DNA from: Rhodospirillales bacterium
Lineage (GTDB): Bacteria; Pseudomonadota; Alphaproteobacteria; Acetobacterales; Acetobacteraceae
Assembly (NCBI GenBank): GCA_947447625.1
Contig: CANFKS010000019.1
Location: 1 to 45,727, forward strand
Length of the DNA: 45,727 nt
Direction of reading: 5' to 3'
Shown: one piece after another, positions 33,061 to 43,659 of the stretch
Position numbering within the stretch: the first letter of the stretch is position 1
Layout: every line of letters starts with the position of its first letter
Translations under genes and position numbers: made by a program
Notes under the pieces: generated by a model
What the model was told of the DNA's origin: nothing
Seen by the model: the letters and a program-made list of their open reading frames with translations, nothing else
Databases searched by the model: none

Positions 33061-34112
33061 TCTTGCGCGGCGAGCCGGGCGGCCTGGTCCTCGGCGGTCA
33101 GCGCGTCGATGAAATCGTCGAAGTCGCCCTGCATGACCCGATCGATCTTGTAGAGGGTCAGGTTGATCCGATGATCCGAGACGCGGCCCTGCGGGAAATT
33201 ATAGGTCCGGATCCGCTCGGAGCGATCGCCGGTGCCCACTTGGTCCTTGCGGTCGGCGGCGCGGGTGGCGTGGAGGCTGGCGCGCTGCTGCTCGTACATC
33301 CGGGCGCGCAGAATCTTCATCGCCTTGGCCTTGTTCTTGTGCTGGCTCTTCTCCTCCTGCATCGTCACCACGATGCCGGTCGGCAGATGGGTGATGCGCA
33401 CGGCCGACTCGGTCTTGTTGACATGCTGGCCGCCGGCACCGGAGGCCCGGTAGACGTCGATCCGCAGATCGGTCTCGTTCACCTGGACATCGACCTCCTC
33501 CGCCTCGGGCAGCACGGCCACCGTGATGGTGGAGGTATGGATGCGACCCTGGCTTTCGGTCGCCGGCACGCGCTGGACGCGATGGACGCCCGATTCGTAT
33601 TTGAAGCGGGCGAACACGTTGCGGCCGGTGATTTCGGCGGTGGCGTTCTTGATGCCGCCAAGGCCGGTGCCGTCATAATCCAGCACCTCGAACTTCCAGC
33701 CCTTGAGCCCGGCATATTTCTGATACGCGGCGAACAGTTCGGCGGCGAATAATCCTGCCTCATCACCACCGGCAGCCGGGCGGATTTCGAGGATGGCGGA
33801 GCGCGCATCCGCCTCGTCCTGCGGCAGCAGCGCGATGCGGATGGCGTGCGTCAGCTCCGGGATGCGGGTTTTCAGCTCGAACAGCTCGGCTTCGGCGAGT
33901 TCGCGCATGTCCGGATCATCGAGCATCGCCTGCGCGTCGGCCTGCGCCTGTTCGGCCATACGCAGCTCCTCGATACGGGCCACGATGGGCTCGATTTCGG
34001 CCAATTCGCGCGAAGCCTTGACGAAGGCCTCCCCGGTGGCGCCCTCGGACAGCAGGGCATTGAGTTCGGCGGCGCGATCGACGATGCGGTCGAAGTTGAG
34101 GGAAAGGCTCAT
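33057..34112 (-). CDS. prfA: Peptide chain release factor 1
   Basis: The 351-residue protein shows the codon-recognition region with [13 protein letters not shown], near the PxT-type anticodon mimic, and the catalytic GGQ in [17 protein letters not shown]. It ends translation at UAA and UAG on the ribosome. It overlaps hisS and prmC by 4 bases each, forming a tight translation-related operon. Confidence 0.96.
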   Translation of the reverse strand: MSLSLNFDRIVDRAAELNALLSEGATGEAFVKASRELAEIEPIVARIEELRMAEQAQADAQAMLDDPDMRELAEAELFELKTRIPELTHAIRIALLPQDEADARSAILEIRPAAGGDEAGLFAAELFAAYQKYAGLKGWKFEVLDYDGTGLGGIKNATAEITGRNVFARFKYESGVHRVQRVPATESQGRIHTSTITVAVLPEAEEVDVQVNETDLRIDVYRASGAGGQHVNKTESAVRITHLPTGIVVTMQEEKSQHKNKAKAMKILRARMYEQQRASLHATRAADRKDQVGTGDRSERIRTYNFPQGRVSDHRINLTLYKIDRVMQGDFDDFIDALTAEDQAARLAAQE

Positions 34113-35347
34113 TTGAGGCGGGCGGCCAGCTCCGACAGCGGGATTTCGGCCTGCTCGCCGGTGATCAGGTTCTTGACCTGGGCAACACCCTTGGCAAGTT
34201 CGGTCTCGCCCAGCAGCACGGCAGCGCGGGCGCCCTGCTTGTTGGCCCGCTCCATGCGGCGCTTCACAGTGCCGCGAAAGCCGATTTCTGCGCGGATTCC
34301 AGCCTGGCGGAGCGACTGCACCACATCGAGGGCCGCCCCTTCGGACTCATCGCCGATCGGGATCACCACAACCGAAGCCGGCGCCGGCGGCGGGTTCTGC
34401 ATCAGCATCGACAGCCGCTCAACCCCGGCGGCCCAGCCGATGCACGGCGTGTGCGGCCCGCCCATCTCCTCGACCAGCCCATCATACCGCCCGCCACCCA
34501 TCACCGTGCCTTGCGAGCCGAGCCGCGTGGTGACGAATTCGAAGGCGGTGTGGCTGTAGTAGTCGAGCCCGCGGACGATGCGCGGGTTGCGGATATAGGG
34601 CACGCCGAAGCGGGCCAGGTGCTCCTGCAGCTTGGCGAAAAACGCAGCGGCGGGCTCGGTGAGGTAAGGGTCGATGGTTGGCGCCCCGGCCACGATGGCC
34701 TTGTCGCCCTCGTCCTTCGAATCGACCACGCGCAGCGGATTGCGCTCCAGCCGGTTGAGGCTGTCTTCGGACAATTTCGCCTTGTGCTCGGTGAAATAAG
34801 CGATCAGCGCCGTGCGATAGGCATCGCGGCTCTCCCGATCGCCGAGCGTGTTGAGTTCCAGCACCGTATCCTGCGACACGCCGAGTTCGCGCAGAATGGT
34901 CCAGCCGCAGGCTATAACCTCGGCATCGGCGAGCGGTTCGGCCGAGCCGAGAACCTCGATGTCGATCTGATGGAACTGCCGGTAGCGCCCCTTCTGCGGC
35001 CGCTCGTAACGGAACATCGGCCCGGCATAGAACACCTTCTGCGGCAGCGACTGGGTGAGCCCGTTGGTGACCAGCGCGCGGCACACGCCGGCGGTGGCTT
35101 CGGGGCGCAAGGTGAGGCTTTCGCCGCCGCGATCGGAGAAGGTGTACATCTCCTTCATCACGACATCGGAGGTATCGCCCAGGCCGCGGGCGAACACCCT
35201 GGTATCTTCGAAAATCGGCGTCGACCACTCGTCATAGCCATAGGTCGCAGCCACCCGGCGCGCGGTTTCGATCACATGGAAATGCCGGCGGGCATCCTCG
35301 CCGATCAGGTCTTTCGTGCCGCGGACGGGTTGGAGATCGATGCTCAC
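34109..35347 (-). CDS. hisS: Histidyl-tRNA synthetase
   Basis: The start at GTG 35347, overlapping the ispG stop by 4 bases, gives 412 residues beginning [13 protein letters not shown]. Class II motifs are seen: the motif 2 region [23 protein letters not shown], the His-specific [14 protein letters not shown] and [14 protein letters not shown], and a C-terminal anticodon domain. It charges tRNA-His in the cytoplasm. A long frame reading up into ispG is rejected because synthetase similarity begins at VRGTKD. Confidence 0.95.
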   Translation of the reverse strand: MSIDLQPVRGTKDLIGEDARRHFHVIETARRVAATYGYDEWSTPIFEDTRVFARGLGDTSDVVMKEMYTFSDRGGESLTLRPEATAGVCRALVTNGLTQSLPQKVFYAGPMFRYERPQKGRYRQFHQIDIEVLGSAEPLADAEVIACGWTILRELGVSQDTVLELNTLGDRESRDAYRTALIAYFTEHKAKLSEDSLNRLERNPLRVVDSKDEGDKAIVAGAPTIDPYLTEPAAAFFAKLQEHLARFGVPYIRNPRIVRGLDYYSHTAFEFVTTRLGSQGTVMGGGRYDGLVEEMGGPHTPCIGWAAGVERLSMLMQNPPPAPASVVVIPIGDESEGAALDVVQSLRQAGIRAEIGFRGTVKRRMERANKQGARAAVLLGETELAKGVAQVKNLITGEQAEIPLSELAARLK

Positions 35348-36468
35348 TCTGCGGCTTCCTTGGCACGGCGTTGTTCGGACTGGATGGCGGCAACGCGGGT
35401 TTCGACCAGTTCGACAATATGCTCGATCATCGCCTCGCCCTGCACGGTATGGTCGGTCTTGCCGGCTGCATACACCATGTGGCGGCCCGAACCGCCGCCG
35501 GTGATGCCAAGATCGGTCATCAGCGCCTCGCCGGGGCCGTTGACGACGCAGCCGATGATGGACAGCGAAATCGGCGTCTCGATATGCGCCAGACGCGCCT
35601 CCAGCGTGGAGACGGTGTCGATCACATTGAAGCCCTGCCGCGCGCAGGACGGGCAGGAGATGATCTTCACGCCGCGGTGGCGCAGGCCGAGCGATTTCAG
35701 CATCTCCCAGCCGACATGGACCTCCTCCTCGGGCTCGGCCGACAGCGAGACGCGCAGCGTGTCGCCGATCCCGGCCCACAGCAGGTTGCCCAGGCCGATG
35801 GCGGATTTGACGGTGCCGGTGCGCTTGCCGCCAGCCTCGGTGATGCCGATGTGCAGCGGGTGATCGCAAACCTCGGCAAGTTGGTTGTAGGCCGCCACGG
35901 CGAGGAACACGTCGGACGCCTTCACGCTGATCTTGAATTCGTGGAAGTCATGATCCTGCAGGATCTTGGCGTGTTCGAGCGCGCTTTCGACCAGCGCCTC
36001 GGGATTGGGCTCGCCGTATTTCTCCAGCAGATGCTTCTCCAGCGAGCCGGCATTGACGCCGATGCGCATCGAGCAATTGTGGTCCCGCGCCGCCTTGATG
36101 ACGTCGCGCACCCGCTCGGGGCTGCCGATATTGCCCGGGTTGATGCGCAGGCAGGCCGCACCGCTCTGCGCGGCCTCGATGGCGCGCTTGTAGTGAAAAT
36201 GGATGTCGGCCACGACCGGGACACTGACCTGGCGGACGATGTCCCTCAGCGCCAGCGCGCTGTCCTGGTCGGGGCACGAGACGCGCACGATATCGACCCC
36301 GGCCTTCTCGGCGCGATGGATCTGCGCGACGGTCGCGGCGACGTCATGCGTCAGCGTGTTGGTCATGGTCTGCACGGTGATCGGCGCATCGCCGCCGACC
36401 GGCACGGAACCGACCATGATCTGGCGGGACTTGCGGCGTTCGATCTGCTGATACGGGCGATAGCTCAT
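35344..36468 (-). CDS. ispG: IspG, 4-hydroxy-3-methylbut-2-enyl diphosphate synthase
   Basis: The 374-residue iron-sulphur enzyme of the MEP isoprenoid pathway starts at ATG 36468 (a frame start at 36519 adds 17 residues). It shows [14 protein letters not shown], the 4Fe-4S ligands in [10 protein letters not shown] and [10 protein letters not shown], and [12 protein letters not shown]. It supplies precursors that the hpn enzymes use, though it lies in a separate operon with hisS and prfA. Length and order ispG-hisS-prfA-prmC are typical of Rhodospirillales-type genomes. Confidence 0.95.
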   Translation of the reverse strand: MSYRPYQQIERRKSRQIMVGSVPVGGDAPITVQTMTNTLTHDVAATVAQIHRAEKAGVDIVRVSCPDQDSALALRDIVRQVSVPVVADIHFHYKRAIEAAQSGAACLRINPGNIGSPERVRDVIKAARDHNCSMRIGVNAGSLEKHLLEKYGEPNPEALVESALEHAKILQDHDFHEFKISVKASDVFLAVAAYNQLAEVCDHPLHIGITEAGGKRTGTVKSAIGLGNLLWAGIGDTLRVSLSAEPEEEVHVGWEMLKSLGLRHRGVKIISCPSCARQGFNVIDTVSTLEARLAHIETPISLSIIGCVVNGPGEALMTDLGITGGGSGRHMVYAAGKTDHTVQGEAMIEHIVELVETRVAAIQSEQRRAKEAAE

Positions 36469-36573
36469 GACGGGCTGGCTCCGGATGGGGGCGGATGGCG
36501 GGACGTTCGCCAATCTCATGCAATGGGGGGCGGACGCAACCGGCGCAACGGCATGGCGCGTCCGCGCAGCGGG

Positions 36574-37554
36574 CTAGGGACGCGGCGCCGGGGCCGGCGC
36601 TGCGGGCTTCGCGGCGGCTGGCTGGGTTGTGGCTGGCTGGGTTGTGGCTGGTTGGGCCGCGGCAACGGGCAGAACGAGTTTCCCCTCGCGGATCGGCTCG
36701 GGGTCGAGCGGAAGATCGCGGCGAACCACGCCATCCGCGCCAAGCGACGGGGCAACGACACCATCGACCAGGATTTCGGTGCCGCCGGCATTGCCGGTGG
36801 TGAGCAGGAATTGGCCCTTCGCCGGCACCGGCCACGTCTCGCCGGCGCGCAGAACGCGGTTCAGGATGACCGGGCCCTTGGGATCGCGCACCTGCATCCA
36901 GGATTCGACCCTGGCCCGCAGCACCACGCGGGTGCCCTCGGGCAGGCCGGGGAGCACACCGCCAACCGCAGGGGGTGGCGCGGCAGCCGGATGCGGCGGG
37001 ATGGCAGCATTGGCCGAGGTCGGCGAATACGGCTGAGCCGACTGCATCGGCGGCGCCGCGGCAGCCAGGCGCGGCGCCTCCGGCGGAGTCACCTGCTTCG
37101 GCGCATCGGCCAGCGGCAACAGCCGCGGCGGCACCGGCTGCACCGCCTCAAACTCCGGGCGCCCGGTGCTGGAGAATTTGTACCAGCCGGCATAGGCGGC
37201 GATCGCGAGGATCACGCCGAACAACACCACCACGCCGGTCGGCACCCCACGATCGGGTACCGGCGCGAGAAAGCGCAGCTTGGTCTTGCGGTTGACGTGG
37301 CTCGCCTCCTCACGAAAGCGCCTGGTGATTTCGTCCGGGTCAAGGCCCAGCGCCGTCGCATAGCTGCGCAGGAAGCCGATCGCATAGGCATTGCCGGGCA
37401 GATCGACCGCCCGGCCATCCTCGATCGCTTCGAGGAAGGCGAGGCGAATCCGCAGATGCTCGGCGATCGGCGCAAGCTCCCACCCCAGCCGCTCGCGCGC
37501 ACCACGCAGATCGGCACCCACGCCAGAGGCCGCCCCGTCATCGACGGCGGACAT
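36574..37554 (-). CDS. RodZ-like protein with helix-turn-helix and DUF4115 domains
   Basis: From ATG 37554 (an earlier start at 37599 is possible) the product has 326 residues. An N-terminal HTH of the RodZ type (LRGARERLGWELAPIAEHLRIRLAFLEAIEDG) is followed by one membrane helix around VVVLFGVILAIAAYAGWY, a Pro/Ala-rich linker and a DUF4115 beta domain (RVVLRARVESWMQVRDPKG, LRAGETWPVP). This is the RodZ plan, linking MreB in the cytoplasm to the cell-wall machinery. The C-terminal tail repeats ATTQP, encoded by a 15-base tandem repeat. It lies 105 bases upstream of ispG. Confidence 0.85.
   Translation of the reverse strand: MSAVDDGAASGVGADLRGARERLGWELAPIAEHLRIRLAFLEAIEDGRAVDLPGNAYAIGFLRSYATALGLDPDEITRRFREEASHVNRKTKLRFLAPVPDRGVPTGVVVLFGVILAIAAYAGWYKFSSTGRPEFEAVQPVPPRLLPLADAPKQVTPPEAPRLAAAAPPMQSAQPYSPTSANAAIPPHPAAAPPPAVGGVLPGLPEGTRVVLRARVESWMQVRDPKGPVILNRVLRAGETWPVPAKGQFLLTTGNAGGTEILVDGVVAPSLGADGVVRRDLPLDPEPIREGKLVLPVAAAQPATTQPATTQPAAAKPAAPAPAPRP
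36616..36660. repeat. 15-base tandem repeat in the RodZ-like gene
   Basis: GGCTGGCTGGGTTGT occurs twice exactly (36616-36630, 36631-36645) with a third imperfect copy. It encodes the repeated ATTQP units near the protein's C-terminus. In-frame length variation between strains is likely. Confidence 0.85.
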
Positions 37555-37726
37555 CAACGAACGGACTTGCGTCAGCCGGGACTTGCGATCCTGCAGCACA
37601 GCAACCTGATCCTGGGCAATGGAGAATTCTGCGGCGGTCGCCGCTGACCCTTGTTTCTAGACAATGGCGCGGCCGCTGCCAACCGGATTGCGGACGTGCA
37701 GTACGCAATTGCGAAACTTTCACGTT

Positions 37727-39979
37727 TCAGACCGACACGCCATGCTCCCGGGCCCAGGCGGTGATCGGTTCGCGCAGGCTGGCGACCCCGCCCGCGGTGC
37801 GGCGGATCGCGGCCAGCACCTGACGGAACGCCACAAGATCGACATCGCGCAACATCGACTTCACCGGCAACACACCCGAAGCCGGCATCGATAGGCTCTC
37901 GATGCCCAGCCCCACCATGGTCAACGCCTCCACCGGGCGCGCCGCCGCCTCGCCGCACACCGAGAGCGACACCCCGGCGGCGCGGCACTGATCCGCCAGG
38001 CTCGACAGCAATTCCAACATCGGCGGGGACAGCAGATCGTAGCGATTGGCCAAGGCCGGCGTCCCCCGATCGGCCGCGAACAAAAACTGCATCAAGTCAT
38101 TGGTGCCGACCGAGATGAAATCCACCTCCTTCAACAACGCCGGCAGTTGGAACATCAACGCCGGCACCTCCAGCATGGTGCCGACCTTGAGCGACACGGG
38201 TGCCGGTCGAACCCGCGCCGCCTCGGCCTGCAACAGCGCACGCGCGGCACGGAATTCCGCCACCGTCGCCACCATGGGGAACATCACAGACAACGCCCGC
38301 CCGCCCGCCGCGAGCAGCAGGGCGCGCAACTGGCGCCGCAGCAGGGCCGGCCGGTCCAGCCCAATGCGCAGTGACCGCCAGCCCATCGCCGGATTCTCCT
38401 CCTCCGGCAGGTCGCTGCCCGGCAGCAGCTTGTCGCCGCCAAGATCGAGGGTGCGGAACAGCACCGGACGATCCCCCGCCGCATCCAGCACCCGCGCATA
38501 GACCGCCGCCTGCTCGGGCACATCGGCGATGGCGCCGCGCGCCAGCATGGCAATCTCGGTGCGGAACAGCCCGATCCCGGCCGCCCCGGTCACCGCGAGC
38601 TGCGGGAGTTCCAGCGCCAGGCCAATATTGAGCATCAGCGTGACCGTGGTGCCGTCCTTCGTGGTGGACGGCAGATCGCGCAATGCGGCAAACCCGGCCT
38701 GGCGGGCGCTGCGGGCATCGAGCGCCCGATGATACAGCGCAATCACATCCTGCTCCGGCCGCAGGATCACCTGGCAGCCCGCCTGCGTCTCGGCGGCATC
38801 GAGGATCACCGCGTCGCCATCCTCGGCGGTATCGAGCAGCCCGCGCGCCACCGCGACCGCGGGCAGGCCGAGGGCGCGGGCAAGGATGGCGGCGTGGCTG
38901 CCAGAGCTGCCGTCCTCCACCACGAAGCCCGCGATGCCGCGGCCATGCCAGTCCAGCACCTCGGCCGGGCCAAGCCGGCGGGCGAGCAGAATGGCCCCTG
39001 GCATTGGTACGTTGAGCGTCGCGCCGCCATTGAGTGCCGCCAGCAGCCGGCCCGCGAGGTCCTCCAGGTCGGCCAGGCGCTCGCGCAGATAGGGGTCGGT
39101 GATGCGCCGCATCCGGTCGCGCAGGTCCCCGGCCACGCGATGCACCGCCGCATCGGCGGACAGGCCGCCCTTGATCGCATCGGCGACCCGCCTGAGCCAC
39201 CCGGCATCGGCCGCAACCAGGCGATAGGCGTCAAGAATTTCGCGTGACGCCGCGGCATCCGCGCTGCGCGCTCCGGCGTCCTGCGGCAGCCCGGCCGCAA
39301 TCAGCGCATCGATGCCCTTTTGCATGGCGGTGACGGCGTGATTGAGGCGGGCGAGTTCAGCCTCAGCATTCTCGGCCAGCAGCCGCCCCGGCACTGGCGC
39401 AGCACCCAGGACAAAGGCCGGCCCCATCGCAAGCCCCGGCACCATCACGCTGGCGGGAAAGCGCCGCGGCACGGTGGCGCCCAGCCCCTCGCCCGCGCTG
39501 TCCTGCGCCCCCAGGGCAGCCAGCACCTCGGCGAGCAGCATCGCAACGGTTTCGAGTTCCTCGACCTCCGAGACGTCATACCGGCGCAGATTGCGGTTCT
39601 GCACGGCAATCACGCCCAACGTCCGCCCGGCACGACGCACCGGTACGGCAAGCATCGAGGCATAGCTCTCCTCGCCGGTCTCCGCGCGATAGGCAAAGGC
39701 CGGATGGTTCTGCGCATCCGGCAGATTGAGCGCCGAGCCCGTGGCCGCCACGAGGCCGACGATGCCCTCGCCAACCCGCAGCCGCGTCTTGCCCACCGCG
39801 TCGGCGCGCAGCCCCTCGGTCGCGGTCAGTTCAAGGATGTCGCCGGGCTTGAGCGCATAGACCGAGCAGACTTCGCTCACAAGTTCGCCGGCAACGAGGC
39901 GCACGAGTTCGGGAAGCGATCCGGCGCCACGCGCCATCAACTCCCGCAGCCGGCCCAGTAACCTGCGTTGCGCCACCAT
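37727..39979 (-). CDS. ptsP: PtsP, PTS-Ntr enzyme I
   Basis: The 750-residue protein starts with a GAF domain (about 1-160), then the enzyme I region: the phospho-accepting His362 in SSGSHAAILARALGLPAV, and the PEP-binding barrel with VLFRTLDLGGDK, FISVGTNDLMQFLFA and the catalytic Cys in LSVCGEAAARP. It takes phosphate from PEP and starts the nitrogen-related PTS (PtsP to NPr to EIIA-Ntr), which senses nitrogen and potassium state rather than moving sugar. NPr and EIIA genes are not in the window. Length is typical. Confidence 0.95.
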   Translation of the reverse strand: MVAQRRLLGRLRELMARGAGSLPELVRLVAGELVSEVCSVYALKPGDILELTATEGLRADAVGKTRLRVGEGIVGLVAATGSALNLPDAQNHPAFAYRAETGEESYASMLAVPVRRAGRTLGVIAVQNRNLRRYDVSEVEELETVAMLLAEVLAALGAQDSAGEGLGATVPRRFPASVMVPGLAMGPAFVLGAAPVPGRLLAENAEAELARLNHAVTAMQKGIDALIAAGLPQDAGARSADAAASREILDAYRLVAADAGWLRRVADAIKGGLSADAAVHRVAGDLRDRMRRITDPYLRERLADLEDLAGRLLAALNGGATLNVPMPGAILLARRLGPAEVLDWHGRGIAGFVVEDGSSGSHAAILARALGLPAVAVARGLLDTAEDGDAVILDAAETQAGCQVILRPEQDVIALYHRALDARSARQAGFAALRDLPSTTKDGTTVTLMLNIGLALELPQLAVTGAAGIGLFRTEIAMLARGAIADVPEQAAVYARVLDAAGDRPVLFRTLDLGGDKLLPGSDLPEEENPAMGWRSLRIGLDRPALLRRQLRALLLAAGGRALSVMFPMVATVAEFRAARALLQAEAARVRPAPVSLKVGTMLEVPALMFQLPALLKEVDFISVGTNDLMQFLFAADRGTPALANRYDLLSPPMLELLSSLADQCRAAGVSLSVCGEAAARPVEALTMVGLGIESLSMPASGVLPVKSMLRDVDLVAFRQVLAAIRRTAGGVASLREPITAWAREHGVSV

Positions 39980-40083
39980 GATTTTCGATTAGCGAGCAGC
40001 GAAGGCAGAAACAAGGCAGAACGAACAAAATCAAACCGATATTCGTTTTTACACCAAACCGCTTTTGTCCCGCCGGCGCGATC

Positions 40084-40416
40084 TCACGATGCCCCGGCCG
40101 CGCCGAGCTTTTCCAGGCGCTGCTTCTGGTAGCCGTAGATATCCTGCGCCAGCCCGAGCTCGGGGTTGAAACGCAGATGGGTGATCGAGGCATGGACCTT
40201 GCCGGCCGAAGCGCTTTTGAAATCCAGCCGACAAACGATCCCGCCATCATCCCCGGTATAGCGCACGGAATCGACGATGCAGGTGTCGCCCAATACCCAG
40301 TCCGGCCGCTGGCGCCGCAACGCCGCCAGCAGTTCCGCCGTTGGGCTGACCGTGAGCGGCAACGCCGCCTCCAGCGCCACCAGCAGCAACATCGTCGGCT
40401 CCGGGTCGTCGATCAC
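40084..40416 (-). CDS. Small hypothetical protein between the nitronate monooxygenase gene and ptsP
   Basis: GTG at 40416 gives 110 residues; ATG 40392 would give 102. I do not recognise it. The first residues MLLLVALEAALPLTV are hydrophobic and could be a signal sequence. The rest is compact and soluble, with two cysteines (DTCIVDS and IVCRLDF) and a C-terminal KQRLEKLG helix. It begins 13 bases after the nitronate monooxygenase stop on the same strand, suggesting cotranscription. Codon use fits the neighbours. Coding status is likely, function unknown. Confidence 0.6.
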   Translation of the reverse strand: MIDDPEPTMLLLVALEAALPLTVSPTAELLAALRRQRPDWVLGDTCIVDSVRYTGDDGGIVCRLDFKSASAGKVHASITHLRFNPELGLAQDIYGYQKQRLEKLGAAGAS

Positions 40417-40429
40417 AGCAAGACCCGGA

Positions 40430-41455
40430 TCAGGCGTCAGCGCGGGCCATCAGGGCGTCTTCGGCCTGGCTGACCAACTCTGCCATCACCGCAGCAACCG
40501 ATTGGATCGACGTCACCATCCCGACCGACTGCCCGGCCATCACCGAACCCTCCTCGACATTGCCGTCAACCACCGCCCGGCGCAGGGCGCCGGCCCAGAA
40601 ATGCTCGATCGACAATTGCGCCTGCATCTTGTCGAGCTCGCCGTCATCGAACTTCTTCAGCGTTTCCGCCTGATGGGCAAGAAACCGCTTGGTGCCGGCA
40701 TTGACCAGCCCGCGCACCGGGATCACCGGAAACCGCTCATCAAGCTGGATCGACGGCAGCGCATCCCGCGCATTGGCGCGCACGAAGGCCTGCTTGAAGT
40801 TTGCATGGGCGATGCTCTCGGTGGTCGCAGCGAACCGCGTGCCAAGCTGCGCGCCCGATGCCCCCATTTCGAGATACGACAGGATCGCATCGCCCCGCCC
40901 GAGGCCACCGGCCACGAACACCGGCACATCCTTCAGATGCGGCAAAATCTCCTGCGCCAGCACCGTCAGCGACACCGGGCCGATATGGCCGCCTGCCTCC
41001 GAGCCCTCGATGATGATCGCATCCGCGCCCGAACGCACCAATCGCTTGGCCAGCACCAGCGCGGGAGCAAACGCCACCAGCTTCGCGCCGCCATCCTTCA
41101 CCGCCCGCACCGCGCCCCCCGGCGGAATACCGCCGGCCAGCACGACATGGCTCACCTTCGCCGCAAGGCACACCCGCACGAGATCATCGAGCTGCGGATG
41201 CATGGTGATGAGATTGACACCGAACGGCTTGGTGGTGAGCGCCTGCGTGGCGGCGATCTCCTTCTCCAGCAGTTCCGGCCCCATCGAGCCGCAGGCAATC
41301 ACGCCAAACCCCCCCGCGTTGGAGATGGCGGACACCAGGTTGCGCTCGCTCACCCAGCTCATTGCGCCGGCCATCAGGGCGGTCTCGGTGCCGAGGAACG
41401 CGGTGCCCCGAGCCCAGAGCCGGTTCAGCCGGGCGCGCGCCGCGGAGCGGTCCAT
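40430..41455 (-). CDS. Nitronate monooxygenase (2-nitropropane dioxygenase family)
   Basis: The 341-residue FMN barrel protein matches the NMO family: MAGAMSWVSERNLVSAISNAGGFGV, KPFGVNLIT, IIEGSEAGGHIG and VFVAGGLGRGDAI for phosphate binding of FMN, then GASGAQLGTRF. It oxidises alkyl nitronates such as propionate 3-nitronate, or acts as a related enoyl reductase; substrate is not decided. The start codon shares one base with the lysC stop (TAATG), so translation is coupled to lysC. Confidence 0.88.
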   Translation of the reverse strand: MDRSAARARLNRLWARGTAFLGTETALMAGAMSWVSERNLVSAISNAGGFGVIACGSMGPELLEKEIAATQALTTKPFGVNLITMHPQLDDLVRVCLAAKVSHVVLAGGIPPGGAVRAVKDGGAKLVAFAPALVLAKRLVRSGADAIIIEGSEAGGHIGPVSLTVLAQEILPHLKDVPVFVAGGLGRGDAILSYLEMGASGAQLGTRFAATTESIAHANFKQAFVRANARDALPSIQLDERFPVIPVRGLVNAGTKRFLAHQAETLKKFDDGELDKMQAQLSIEHFWAGALRRAVVDGNVEEGSVMAGQSVGMVTSIQSVAAVMAELVSQAEDALMARADA

Positions 41456-42723
41456 TATGCGGCGTCCAGCCCGTAGGCGGTGTGCAGCGCACGAACGGCC
41501 AATTCCGTATAATCCGCGCCGATCAGCACACTTACCTTTATTTCACTGGTCGAAATCACCAGAATGTTGATCCCCTTCGCCGCCAGCGCGGTGAACATCG
41601 TGTTGGCCACGCCCGCATGGCTGCGCATGCCGACACCCACCACCGATATCTTCGCCACATCGGCGTCCGCCACCAGCTCGGCATAGCCGATCTTGTCCTG
41701 CTGCGCCGCCAGGATCGCCTTGGCGCGCGGCAGATCGGTCTTGCCGATGGTGAAGGTGAGGTCGGTGCTGGATGTATCGGCGCCAACGTTCTGCACGATC
41801 ATGTCGACATTCACGCCCGCTTCGGACAGCGGCCCGAAAATGGCGGCGGCCACGCCCGGACGGTCCGGAATATGGCGGACGGTGATTTTCGCCTCGTCGC
41901 GCGAGTAGGCGATGCCCGATACGATTTCCTGTTCCACAATCTCATCCTCATCGACAACCAGAGAGCCCGGCAGATCCCCGCCAAGAACATCGGGGGGGGC
42001 GAAACTTGAAAGCACCTGCACCCGCACGCGCTCCTTCATAGCCAACTCGACACTGCGGGTCTGCAACACCTTAGCGCCGACCGAGGCGAGTTCCAGCATC
42101 TCTTCATACGCGATACGAGACAATTTGCGCGCCTTGGGCACGATGCGCGGATCCGTCGTGTAGATGCCATCGACATCCGTATAGATATCGCAGCGGTCGG
42201 CCTTGAGCGCCGCGGCCAGCGCCACCGCCGACGTATCCGAGCCGCCGCGGCCCAATGTCGCGATCCGGCTGTCCGGCCCAACGCCCTGAAACCCAGCCAC
42301 CACGGGCACCTCGCCGGCCTCCATCGCCGCGATCAAGGTCGCGCCGTCGATTCCCTCGATGCGCGCCTTGCCGTGCTGCGCGTCAGTCGACAGCGGAATC
42401 TGCCACCCCTGGAACGAACGCGCCGCAACGCCAATCGTCTGCAACGCAATCGCCGTCAACCCGGACGTCACCTGCTCGCCAGTCGCCACCACCGCGTCAT
42501 ATTCGCGCTGGTCATGCAGCACCGAAAGATCGGTACAGTATTTCACCAGCTGGTTGGTCACGCCCGCCATGGCGGACACCACAACCGCGACCTGGTTGCC
42601 AGCCTCCACCTCGCGTTTGACGCGGGCTGCGACGTTGCGGATACGATCAAGATCGGCGACCGAGGTACCACCGAACTTCATGACGATGCGCTCGGGGGTG
42701 CGTGGCTTCTGGGCGGCGGACAT
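41455..42723 (-). CDS. lysC: Aspartate kinase
   Basis: From ATG 42723 the 422-residue enzyme phosphorylates aspartate, the first step to lysine, threonine and methionine. The kinase motif MKFGGTSVADLDRI, GRGGSDTSAVALAAAL and DVDGIYTTDPRIV are clear. Two C-terminal ACT domains (about 265-422, with PGVAAAIFGPLSEAGVNVD and MRSHAGVANTMFTALAAKG) should give feedback control by lysine and threonine. A very long upstream frame to 43944 is antisense to ubiG and is rejected. GGAAGAG lies 6 bases before the start. Confidence 0.96.
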   Translation of the reverse strand: MSAAQKPRTPERIVMKFGGTSVADLDRIRNVAARVKREVEAGNQVAVVVSAMAGVTNQLVKYCTDLSVLHDQREYDAVVATGEQVTSGLTAIALQTIGVAARSFQGWQIPLSTDAQHGKARIEGIDGATLIAAMEAGEVPVVAGFQGVGPDSRIATLGRGGSDTSAVALAAALKADRCDIYTDVDGIYTTDPRIVPKARKLSRIAYEEMLELASVGAKVLQTRSVELAMKERVRVQVLSSFAPPDVLGGDLPGSLVVDEDEIVEQEIVSGIAYSRDEAKITVRHIPDRPGVAAAIFGPLSEAGVNVDMIVQNVGADTSSTDLTFTIGKTDLPRAKAILAAQQDKIGYAELVADADVAKISVVGVGMRSHAGVANTMFTALAAKGINILVISTSEIKVSVLIGADYTELAVRALHTAYGLDAA

Positions 42724-42741
42724 GCGGCTCTTCCAGGCGTG

Positions 42742-42759
42742 ACCCGGCTGGTGCCGGGT
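42742..42759. promoter_or_regulatory. Hairpin in the lysC leader
   Basis: ACCCGGC and GCCGGGT form a perfect 7-base stem with a TGGT loop, 18 bases before the lysC start and just upstream of its ribosome-binding site. A role in translation or stability is possible but unproven; it is too small to be a known lysine riboswitch. Confidence 0.35.
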
Positions 42760-42804
42760 TGTTGTGCAATGCGATAGGGCGCACACATAGTGTTCGCGAA
42801 GGGT

Positions 42805-43515
42805 ATGAGCAACATGCAGCACACACAAACCGGCGTGGTGTCCAGCGAGGAAGTGGCGAAGTTCGACGCCCTGGCAGGGCAATGGTGGGATCCGGCAGGG
42901 CCGATGGCGCCGCTGCATGCGATGAACCCGCTGCGCGCGGATTGGGTCGACGCGCGGATCGCGCTGGCCTCGCGCATCCTTGACGTCGGCTGCGGCGCCG
43001 GCCTGCTGAGCGAGGCGCTCGCCGCCCGCGGCCATGATGTCCTGGGCCTCGACGCCGCCGGCAGTGCCATCATCGCCGCCCGTGCCCATGCCGAGGGCAA
43101 GGGCCTCGCACTGGCCTATCGCTGCGGCCTCGCCGAGGACCTGCTGGCCGAGGGGCTGCGCTTCCCCGTCATCACCGCCCTCGAAGTGATCGAACACGTC
43201 CCCGATCCGGCCCGCTTCATCGCTGTGCTGGCGGCCCTGCTCGAACCCGGCGGAACCCTGTTCCTCTCCACCCTCAACCGCACCAAACGCGCCTGGCTCA
43301 TCGCCAAGTTCGGCGCCGAATACGTCATGCGCCTGCTGCCGCGCGGCACGCATGAGTGGCGCGCCTTTCTCTCCCCCGCCGAAATCGGCCGCATACTGCG
43401 CACCGAGGGGCTGCGCGTCGCCGATATCGCCGGCATGTCCTATGCGCCGCTCACCGGCCGCTGGACCACCGGGCGCGACGTCTCGGTCAACTACATCCTG
43501 CAAGCGGTCGCCTGA
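42805..43515 (+). CDS. ubiG: UbiG, ubiquinone biosynthesis O-methyltransferase
   Basis: The 236-residue methyltransferase adds methyl groups in ubiquinone formation at the membrane. Motifs: EVAKFDALAGQWWDPAGPM and PLHAMNPLRADWV, diagnostic of UbiG; the AdoMet loop ILDVGCGAGLLSE; VITALEVIEHVPDP; and the late SPAEIGRIL. Starts at 42790 (GTG), 42805 or 42814 are possible; 42805 is a compromise. Divergent from lysC. Confidence 0.94.
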   Translation: MSNMQHTQTGVVSSEEVAKFDALAGQWWDPAGPMAPLHAMNPLRADWVDARIALASRILDVGCGAGLLSEALAARGHDVLGLDAAGSAIIAARAHAEGKGLALAYRCGLAEDLLAEGLRFPVITALEVIEHVPDPARFIAVLAALLEPGGTLFLSTLNRTKRAWLIAKFGAEYVMRLLPRGTHEWRAFLSPAEIGRILRTEGLRVADIAGMSYAPLTGRWTTGRDVSVNYILQAVA

Positions 43516-43659
43516 TCCCCCGGCCCAGTCCGAGCCGACTGATGATTTGTCGCCCTTGACGAACCCGAGATGCCCAGCCCGCCTGACCTCTGCACTCCCC
43601 CCTTGCCCGCCGCCGCCCGACGTGGTGCGCTGACCCAACACAATTCGGGGAGCCCTGCC

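Noticed and set aside
35371-37647. 758-residue plus-strand frame across ispG and the RodZ-like gene
   Set aside because: Antisense shadow of two clearly recognised minus-strand genes; no domain is visible in it.
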